NCBI GenBank assembly: GCA_903862655.1
Contig: CAIOZA010000003.1
Span: 1 to 34,349 of the forward strand
Source: an uncultured Ignavibacteria bacterium
Lineage (GTDB): Bacteria; Bacteroidota; Ignavibacteria; Kapaibacteriales; UBA2268
Direction of reading: 5' to 3'
DNA length: 34,349 nt
Below are positions 23,430-31,300 of the stretch, in pieces. The notes beneath the pieces were generated by a model. That model ran no database searches. It was not told the DNA's origin and worked only from the letters and a program-made list of their open reading frames with translations. A program made the position numbers and the translations under genes. Each line of letters starts with the position of its first letter. The stretch's first letter is position 1.

Positions 23430-25390
23430 TCAAGCATGATCGTGTAAATGAGTCTCACTTAACTTAATTGGTAAAATAATAAATTCATGGCCTGAATTGT
23501 ATAGTTTCCATTGGATTGAGAAAACAGTAAAATTATGTAATAATCTGGAAATGAAAGTATCGTTAGGAAAAACAATCTGCCCACCAAAGAAAATTGAATT
23601 AGGATATTTTTCCAGAATTTGAGCAACCATATTCAAAGCCTCTTGTTCAATATCAAGACCTGTGGCTGTAAATGCATCAGCATAATTTCCAAGATAATTT
23701 GTTAAATCAATGTATTTAACAACATCAAGATGAACTTTTTCTTTTAATCGATCAATTTCTTCTATACCTTTAAAATTTCCTGCATCAATTAAACCGACCT
23801 GAACAAAAACTATGTTTTTGAATGAATCTCCAAATAGTCTGAAGATACTCAACAATGAATATATTCCAATTCCTGAGTAACTATTTACAAATAGAACAGC
23901 AGTCCTATCCTTATTGTCCGGTTTAGGAATAGGTTCGTTTTTTGATTTATTTTGAGAAACAAAATCTCTATCAAGAAAAATTTTGTCTAAATTCCTTATA
24001 AGTTCACCTGCCTTTTTATATTCCTTTTTAAAATTCAAGAACATCAAGCATAAAGATCCTGTCAATATGATGGTTATCCAACCACCTTCAAAGAATTTTA
24101 CAAACACAACTGATACTAGAATCAGAAAACAAATTATTAATCCAACACCATTAATTATTAATTTCTTTTTCCATTTTTTATCTTCTCCTCTTACTTTTAA
24201 CCAGTGAATGACCATTCCAAATTGTGACAAGCAAAAAGTAATCAAAACATTAATGCTATAAAAGACAACAAGTAAAGTTACTGACCCATTAGTCAGAAAC
24301 ATTAATGCAAAAGAGGCGATACCCATCAATAAAATTCCTTTTTGAGTAACCAATCTATCACTTAAAGCAGAAAAACGTGTTGGAGCCCATCTGTCCAAAG
24401 CCATATTTGCAAGAACTCTGGGACCATCCAAAAAACCGGTTTGAGCAGCTACGAATAAAATTGCTGTTTCAGAAATTAAAGTAACAATCATAAAAATATA
24501 TCCAACATTGCTATTCCAACCACTTGTCATTTTTATCAAATAAAACATCGGTTATCGTTTTTCCATCAACTGGCACAACATTGTATAGATGGAAGGCTAA
24601 GAACAATACGAAAACAGTTATTGACAGTGATATTGCCATATACCTCATTGTAATTTTAGCTGTATGTACTTTAGGATCCTTTAAAACTGGCAAACCATTA
24701 CTAACCGCTTCAATGCCAGTATAAATTCCGGCACCCATACTAAAAGCATGCAAAATCAAATAAAGTGCTCCAAACTTTCCGAGGGATGTGAAAGTTTTAC
24801 TAAGTTCTAAAGTAGCTGTATGGGCGTCTTGAGGTAATTCAAACATATGATTAAAAATTGCATAAAGTATTACAAAAATGTGTGTAAATACAAAATCCAG
24901 AAAAATAGGGACTAATGAAACAACTGATTCTTTTACTCCACGCATGTTTAATATTGTCAAGCCACACAGAATAAACAATCCAAAGTAAACTTTATAGGGT
25001 AAATACGCTGGTGGTAGAAATGAGAATAATGCGTCCGCTCCACTTGCTATTGATACTGTAATTGTTAAAACATAATCAATCATTAATGCTGTTCCAGAGA
25101 CCATTCCAAAAAATGGGGATAAAAGCTTACTTGCAACTAAATATCCACCACCGCCATTAGGAAATAATTCAATAATTTGCTGATAACTTGAACTTACCAC
25201 AAAAATAGTAATCACTGACATCAAACAGATGAAAATACCTAGATGAGCATTCCCCTTTAAAGCCATAATTAACTCTGAAGGGCCATAGCACGATGAAGAC
25301 AAGCCATCAGAGCTAATTTATGGAATATTTTAGGATCAAGAGGATCTTTGCCCTTTCCAATTACACTTCTTTTAATAATTTGGAAATTAA
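23430..25390 (-). pseudogene. APC-superfamily amino acid permease, broken by a deletion, a frameshift and loss of the start
   Basis: Polytopic permease whose coding frame is split into at least three pieces. (a) From about 25376, KRSVIGKGKDPLDPKIFHKLALM is readable but no ATG, GTG or TTG precedes it in frame after the upstream TAA. (b) At about 25305-25311 the frame jumps to DGLSSSCYGPSEL; relatives as I remember them have roughly a dozen more residues between the two parts (xFxAWVGLGADGL), so about 34 bp seem deleted. (c) At 24530-24534, in a run of five A on the minus strand, one extra base ends the frame (DKNDKWLE, stop) while the matching DKMTSGWNSNVGY continues in another frame to 23430. 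Typical motifs ELFPNGGGGYLVASKLL and TGFLDGPRVLANMALDRW remain well conserved, so the decay looks recent. Confidence 0.85.
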
Positions 25391-25485
25391 TCCTGGTATC
25401 TAATGAATGATTAAAATTGTGGATACAAATTTATAAGATTACATTGATATAATTCAAATAATTTTAATTTTCATTTTCCATCATA

Positions 25486-25517
25486 TTTGTTTTTACAGAA
25501 TTTATTAGTTAATTTTG
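25486..25517 (+). promoter_or_regulatory. Bacteroidetes-type promoter of tRNA-Cys and efp
   Basis: TTTG at 25486-25489, a 20-bp spacer, then TAATTTTG at 25510-25517. The elements and spacing are identical to those of the SRP RNA promoter. The box ends 9 nt before the tRNA-Cys 5' end. Confidence 0.8.
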
Positions 25518-25526
25518 TAATTCTTT

Positions 25527-25597
25527 GGTGCCTTGGCCGAGCGGTCAGGCAGAGGTCTGCAAAACCTCGTAGGTTGGTTCGACTCCGACAGGCACCT
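25527..25597 (+). tRNA. tRNA-Cys (anticodon GCA)
   Basis: 71 nt: acceptor GGTGCCT/AGGCACC, D-arm GGCC...GGTC, anticodon stem GAGGT/ACCTC with loop CTGCAAA (anticodon GCA), T-arm GTTGG TTCGACT CCGAC, and discriminator T at 25597, the identity element of tRNA-Cys. CCA is not encoded. efp begins 38 nt downstream without a terminator in between. Confidence 0.97.
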
Positions 25598-25635
25598 CTA
25601 TTAAAAATCATGTAAAATTAATTGTAAGAATAAAG

Positions 25636-26202
25636 ATGGGTGGAACCACATCAGATTTAAGATCTGGAGCAGTTATTAATTATAACGGTGAGCTATGTGT
25701 AGTATTGGAATCTGAACATAGAACTCCAGGAAATCTGAGAGCCTTCTTCCAGGTTAAATTAAGAGTCATGAGAACCGGGAAGCTACTCGAAAACAGATTC
25801 CGTTCAGGAGAATCAATTGATTTTGTTCGAGTAGAAAGAAAAAATTATCAATTTCTTTATAGGGATGGTAATACTCTATTTTTTATGGACATGGACAATT
25901 ACGAACAAATTCCTGTTGACAGTGATCTGTTAGGGATTTCTGTAAACTTTCTTAAAGAAAATCAAGATTGTCTTTTGGCATTCGTTAATTCAACTGTTAT
26001 TGCAGCTGAATTACCGCCACATGTGAACTTAAGAATTGCACATACTGAACCAGGTCTTAAGGGTGACACAGCAACAAATGTGCTTAAGCAGGCAGTCGTT
26101 GAAACAGGCGCATCAATTCAAGTACCAATTTTCGTGAATGAAGGTGATATGGTAAGAGTTGATTCGAGAACTGGTGATTACGTAGAACGAGTTAAAGAAT
26201 AA
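25636..26202 (+). CDS. efp: Translation elongation factor P with Asn at the tip position
   Basis: Binds between ribosomal P and E sites and relieves stalling at polyproline. The 188-residue protein has the three beta-barrel domains of EF-P: KOW-like N-terminal domain (RSGAVINYNGELCVVLESEH), middle OB domain (VDFVRV region at 60-125) and C-terminal OB domain with the family signature HTEPGLKGDTATNVLKQAVVETG (reading around 136-160). The loop that reaches the CCA end reads TPGNLRAF, with Asn33 where lysine (beta-lysylated or 5-aminopentanolylated) or arginine (rhamnosylated) normally stands. It is probably co-transcribed with tRNA-Cys and ends at a strong terminator. Confidence 0.96.
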   Translation: MGGTTSDLRSGAVINYNGELCVVLESEHRTPGNLRAFFQVKLRVMRTGKLLENRFRSGESIDFVRVERKNYQFLYRDGNTLFFMDMDNYEQIPVDSDLLGISVNFLKENQDCLLAFVNSTVIAAELPPHVNLRIAHTEPGLKGDTATNVLKQAVVETGASIQVPIFVNEGDMVRVDSRTGDYVERVKE

Positions 26203-26220
26203 TATTTTTTAAAAATTTGC

Positions 26221-26258
26221 AGAACGAAGCAGAAAGTTCTTTTTTGCTTCGTTCTTTA
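26221..26258 (+). terminator. Intrinsic terminator after efp
   Basis: Perfect 11-bp stem AGAACGAAGCA (26221-26231) / TGCTTCGTTCT (26245-26255) with a 13-nt loop, followed by TTTATTATT. It lies 18 nt past the efp stop and separates efp from accB. Confidence 0.85.
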
Positions 26259-26305
26259 TTATTAACTTGATTTTTTCCTTTCTCAAATAATTAATGGAGG
26301 TCAGA

Positions 26306-26806
26306 ATGGATTTAGTATATTTAAAAAAGTTAATTAAAATATTCGATGATAGTCACGCAACAGCTCTTGAGTTAGATGAGAAAGGCATTAAAATTCATCT
26401 TTCTAAGACATCTAATATTTCTCACGAACAAACACCGAATAATCAGCCATATTTTGCTCATGCTCATGTTCAACCACCTCAACATCATATTGAGCCACCC
26501 TTGTTCATTCCCCCTGCCTCAGCCGTTGCTAATGCAAAAGAAAATGAAGTTATTTTAGCTGATGATATGCATACAGTACTTTCTCCAATCGTTGGAACTT
26601 TTTACAAAGCTCCTTCTCCTGAATCTCCATCTTTTGTTGAGATTGGATCCAGAGTAACAAAGGGACAAACACTTTGTATAATTGAAGCTATGAAGCTTAT
26701 GAATGAAATCGAAAGTGATGCTGATGGTATCATCGAAAAGATTTTAGTACAAAATGCTCAGCCAGTCGAGTACAATCAACCTCTTTTCATTATTAAACCA
26801 GCTTAA
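26306..26806 (+). CDS. accB: Biotin carboxyl carrier protein of acetyl-CoA carboxylase
   Basis: Carries carboxybiotin between biotin carboxylase and carboxyltransferase in fatty acid synthesis. The 166-residue protein has an N-terminal region [20 protein letters not shown], a His/Pro/Ala-rich linker at about 36-75, and a C-terminal biotinyl domain with [21 protein letters not shown] and the biotin site EAMKLMNEI (Lys130). The ATG at 26306 is chosen because GGAGG at 26296-26300 is an ideal ribosome binding site 5 nt before it; an ATG at 26294 overlaps that site. accC starts 6 nt after the stop. Confidence 0.97.
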   Translation: MDLVYLKKLIKIFDDSHATALELDEKGIKIHLSKTSNISHEQTPNNQPYFAHAHVQPPQHHIEPPLFIPPASAVANAKENEVILADDMHTVLSPIVGTFYKAPSPESPSFVEIGSRVTKGQTLCIIEAMKLMNEIESDADGIIEKILVQNAQPVEYNQPLFIIKPA

Positions 26807-26812
26807 TAATTT

Positions 26813-28156
26813 ATGATAAAGAAATTACTAATAGCCAATAGAAGCGAGATTGCACTCAGAATCATAAGAGCTTGCAAAGAACTGGATATATTAACCGTTG
26901 CAGTATATTCAGAAGCTGACAAAAATGCTTTACATGTCAGATTTGCTGATGAGGCAATTTGCATTGGACCTCCACCAAGTTCAAAGAGCTATCTGCATAT
27001 CCCTTCAATTATTTCAGCAGCCATGATTACAAATGCCGATGCAATTCATCCTGGATATGGATTTTTAGCTGAGAATAGTGAATTCGTAGATATATGTAAT
27101 GCCGTAGGAATTACTTTCGTTGGACCAAGTGCTGATTCCATTTCCAGAATGGGGAATAAATCAGTTGCGAAGGAAACAATGAGATTAGCTGGAGTTCCTG
27201 TTGTACCAGGCAGTATTGGTATCGTTCCTACAATTGAAGAAGCTATCAAAGTAGCTAATGAAACCGGATACCCAATAATGCTAAAAGCAGTTGCTGGAGG
27301 TGGCGGTAAGGGAATGAGACTTGTAAATGATGAAAATGAACTTAAGAGATTTTATCCTATAACTCGCTCCGAAGCAGAATCTTTCTTTGGAAATCCTGAT
27401 TTATATATTGAAAAGCTCGTTCAGGCATCACGTCATATTGAAATTCAGATATTTGGGGATAAATTTGGCAATGTCATCCATCTTAATGAACGTGAATGTT
27501 CTACTCAAAGAAGACATCAGAAATTAATTGAAGAAGCTCCCTCCCCTATTGTAACCGAAGAATTAAGAAAGAAAATGGGTGATGCAGCTGTTGCTGGTGC
27601 TAAATCAGTTAACTATTATGGTCCTGGTACTATTGAATTCCTAGTTGACAATGATCTGAATTTCTTTTTTATGGAGATGAATACTCGTATTCAGGTTGAA
27701 CATCCTGTAACAGAAGAATCTTTATCTGTTGACTTAATCAAAGAACAGATTAGGGTTGCATCCGGAGAAAAATTAACTCTTAAAAATAAAAAGCCCTTAT
27801 TTCATGCAATCGAATGCAGAATTAATGCGGAAGATCCCTATAACGACTTCAGACCTTCCCCTGGAACGATTACATCATTACATTTTCCAGGTGGACACGG
27901 TGTAAGAGTAGATTCTCATATTTATCAGGGATATACTATTCCACCCTACTATGATTCACTAATAGCCAAATTGATAACTTTTGCACCAACTCGCGATGAG
28001 GCTATTAAAAAGATGAAAAGAGCTCTAGAAGAATTTATTATTGAAGGCGTAAAAACTACTATACCTTTCCACACTAAGATGATGGATAATCCTGATTTCA
28101 AGGCTGGGAACATTGACACAAAATATCTTGAACGTGTCGATTGGAAAAATTTGTAA
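26813..28156 (+). CDS. accC: Biotin carboxylase subunit of acetyl-CoA carboxylase
   Basis: ATP-dependent carboxylation of the biotin on AccB. The 447-residue protein has the pre-ATP-grasp domain ([14 protein letters not shown] near 80), the glycine-rich ATP loop [12 protein letters not shown] near 160, the [18 protein letters not shown] segment, and the catalytic [14 protein letters not shown] near 285-298, followed by the C-terminal domain ECRINAEDP. The N-terminal motif reads [10 protein letters not shown], where relatives nearly always have Gly instead of Ser. It follows accB by 6 nt. accA and accD are not here, as is usual. Confidence 0.97.
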   Translation: MIKKLLIANRSEIALRIIRACKELDILTVAVYSEADKNALHVRFADEAICIGPPPSSKSYLHIPSIISAAMITNADAIHPGYGFLAENSEFVDICNAVGITFVGPSADSISRMGNKSVAKETMRLAGVPVVPGSIGIVPTIEEAIKVANETGYPIMLKAVAGGGGKGMRLVNDENELKRFYPITRSEAESFFGNPDLYIEKLVQASRHIEIQIFGDKFGNVIHLNERECSTQRRHQKLIEEAPSPIVTEELRKKMGDAAVAGAKSVNYYGPGTIEFLVDNDLNFFFMEMNTRIQVEHPVTEESLSVDLIKEQIRVASGEKLTLKNKKPLFHAIECRINAEDPYNDFRPSPGTITSLHFPGGHGVRVDSHIYQGYTIPPYYDSLIAKLITFAPTRDEAIKKMKRALEEFIIEGVKTTIPFHTKMMDNPDFKAGNIDTKYLERVDWKNL

Positions 28157-28205
28157 TAAAGATAAACTATTAATTTAATTAAACATCATAAACAAGAATA
28201 TTCGT

Positions 28206-28219
28206 CAACTACATAGTTG
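28206..28219. repeat. Short inverted repeat upstream of the C25 protein gene
   Basis: CAACTACATAGTTG: arms CAACT and AGTTG around ACAT. It sits about 95 bp before the start at 28313, in the 156-bp gap after accC. No T-run follows, so it is not a terminator. An operator is possible but unsupported. The rest of the gap shows no gene and no clear promoter box. Confidence 0.3.
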
Positions 28220-28312
28220 GACACAATGAATGGGAAAAATCATAAAACTTCATTAATACCGTTTTAATAAATCAGTCAGATTACTTATTAGTTTAAGTGT
28301 AACGGAAAGTTT

Positions 28313-31300
28313 ATGAAATTTTTCAAATTCTTTATTATTTTTAGTTTATCCTCATTGTCATTTCTTTTAGCAAATGATTTTTCTATTACTCCTGTAGAAG
28401 AAGGATTATTAGTTAAAATAAACAATCTTGAACTAACAAAAGTATCAGACAATGGGAAATATCGGATCAAGATTAATAATCTTGACGTAACCATTACTAA
28501 TCCTAATTCGAAGTATTTTAACGATGAAATACAAATACAATTTATAGCTCCTTCTGATCAGCAATTATCTTATGTAATTCAAAAATTAAATAAGCTGAAC
28601 TATGGTTTGGTTCAGTTAATTTCAAAACCATTAAATATTCAGAAGAATTTTCAAGAGTTAAAATCAGAAATTTCTCTTAAATATCTTGGTTTACAACGCT
28701 TCGCAAATGTCCATTCTTTAAGAATTCAGCCATTTGATTATGACGAGAGCACTACATTACTGACATATATCAGGAATATAGAACTCCTTATTAAATTTCC
28801 TCAAACATCAAATATAAACTACACCAAAACTGAGTTTAAAGATAATATTAATTATTACCAAAATCTCATCAATATTGATCAAGTTCCAACATTTGCCAAA
28901 ACTGAGAAAATATCTTTTGATTTACCACAAGCTACTAACTGGTATCAGCCCGATTTGAAATATGTAAGATTAGCAACAACAAGAGATGGTATAGCTAGAA
29001 CTAACCTATCAGATGTTCTGTCAATAGTTCCTGATTGGTCGGGAAAGAATTCATCAAATCTTCATTTAATTCATAACGGTGAAGAATATCCACTAATTTT
29101 TATTAATGATAAAAATGGAAAATTAGATAATAATGATATCTTTTATTTTTATGGAAGAAGACCAACTGGCGACACTACCTGGTATGACAATTACGCATCC
29201 GATGAATCCTTTTTCTTGTATTATTCAGAGTCAAGTTCAGGAATAAGATTCCAATCTTTTGAACCAGTAGGTTTTGGTGCAAATGAATTAAGCAATGTTT
29301 TTGTAAGAAAGCATATTGAAAAGGAAAAAATATATTACCGAGGGTTCCCTCAGGAATCATCTGAAACTGCACCTGGGGAAGGTTGGTTTTGGGATATTAT
29401 AAGTCCTTCTAAGGATTGGCCACATTTTTTAAAAGATTCACTGATCATGCTTCCTGAAGGAAACGCAAATGGAATAAACTTTTATTTTCATTTTGCCAGT
29501 TGTCGTTGGAATGTTAATTTTGATACCGTCCATCTATTAAATGGAAGTTTTAACAAGTTAAATTTTGGAGATGGAAAATTTTCATGGGGAAATAGAGATT
29601 CATTAGGTGGCACAATTCCTGAAAATGAACTTTTCTTTGGAATTAATCAATTTCAGATTAATACAATTGGTCAATATATTAACTCAGTCTTAATGGATCC
29701 TGATCATGTTGGTATAGACTATTATTCTGTTGAAGGTAATTTTAAACCTTTTGCTCAAAACGGGCTTTTTGATTTTTCTACAAAATATTCATCGTCAGAT
29801 AAAACAGTCAACATACCTGGGTTCAGTTCAGGAAATGTCTGGGCGATTGATACTCTGAATAATTTTATCTCGCAATTACCATCAACAAAAAGTGATTATG
29901 CAATTGCTTCAACATCATTTACTTCAAAATACACATCAATTGTTTTAAACGCAGATAAACCTTACCATTCTGACCAAAGGGGAATTCATATAGTTTATTG
30001 GGACAATGCGACATCAGACATTAAAACAAATTTCTATCCTTCAAACAGTACCGAAGTACAGAAGTTGATTTCAGGTTTACCAGACAGCACAAGAATATAT
30101 GTAGCGATAAATGCTGATACACAAATCGACAATTCATTGAAAACATTTCTGAAAACTGCAGGATCGACTGAGATTGAGGGATATCAACCAGGCGACAACT
30201 ATATTGCCAATCTGATAAAGAATGGTAAACTCAAAGATCAATTTTCATCTAATTCAACTGCTGAGCTATTTAATTCTTTCGATTCTGATAACGGAAAATC
30301 ATTTAGAGTTCGCCTTGAGTTAGCATCTGGTAGAGATTATTATGCTTGGATTCAGGAAGAAAGCACATTTGAATCAGCAAAAACATTTGCCGTGAATAAA
30401 ACGAACCTAAGAGACAGAGCAAATCAGTATGACGTTGTCTTGGTTTATAACAAATTATTTGAGTCGTCAATTCCGAGATATATTGAGCAACGAAAGTTGA
30501 CTGACCCCGAAAAAAAGATTATAGCAATTGATCAGGAGGATATTTATAAAGAATTTAACTTTGGAAAGAAATCACCTCATGCAATAAAAAATATGCTAAA
30601 ATATGCATTTGAAAACTGGGAGAGCACCAAACCTTCTTATGTAGTCCTTTGGGGAGATGCTAGCTGGGATAGCAGGAAAATTCAAGTAGATTCAAAATAT
30701 ACTGATTTTATTCCAACTTTTGGTTGGCCTGCATCAGATTACTGGTATGTAATTCTAACAGATGACTTTTTGCCAGACATGTACATTGGCAGAATACCTG
30801 TTAAATCAATTGAGGAGAGTGATGGATATATTGATAAATTAATCTTGAATGATACAATTGAAAATAATCCATGGAATAAGAAATTTGTTATGTTAACAGG
30901 AGGACAGAATACAAACGAGATAGGGATTTTCTATAGTTATGGAAAGTATACTATGGCTGAGGAAATAATTTCACATTCTGATTTTTGTGCCGACACAATG
31001 GTTATTAAAAAAGAGCTGGCAAGCAATACAAGTGAATCCCAAGGCGGTCAAATAATTAAAGCAATTAATAATGGATTGTATTGGTCATATTATATCGGGC
31101 ATGGTTCAACAAGAATTTTAGATCTTGATGGCTGGCAGGTTGAGAAATTGAATAACAAAGGAAAGTATGGATATTTATCAACTCTTTCCTGTAATACTGC
31201 TGCATTTGCTGAGCCAAATTTAATTGCAAGAAATGAAGAGTATGTTGTCACTCCCGAAAAAGGATTTATAGGAACCGGTGGCTCTTCAGGAGTATCATAC

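Noticed and set aside
24511-25302. Treating the two permease pieces (24511-25302 and 23430-24548) as two separate genes
   Set aside because: Each piece is half of one well-known permease; the first would start on a TTG that is an internal Leu codon of the conserved GLSSSCYGP motif, and the second starts inside the shared DKMTSGWN segment.
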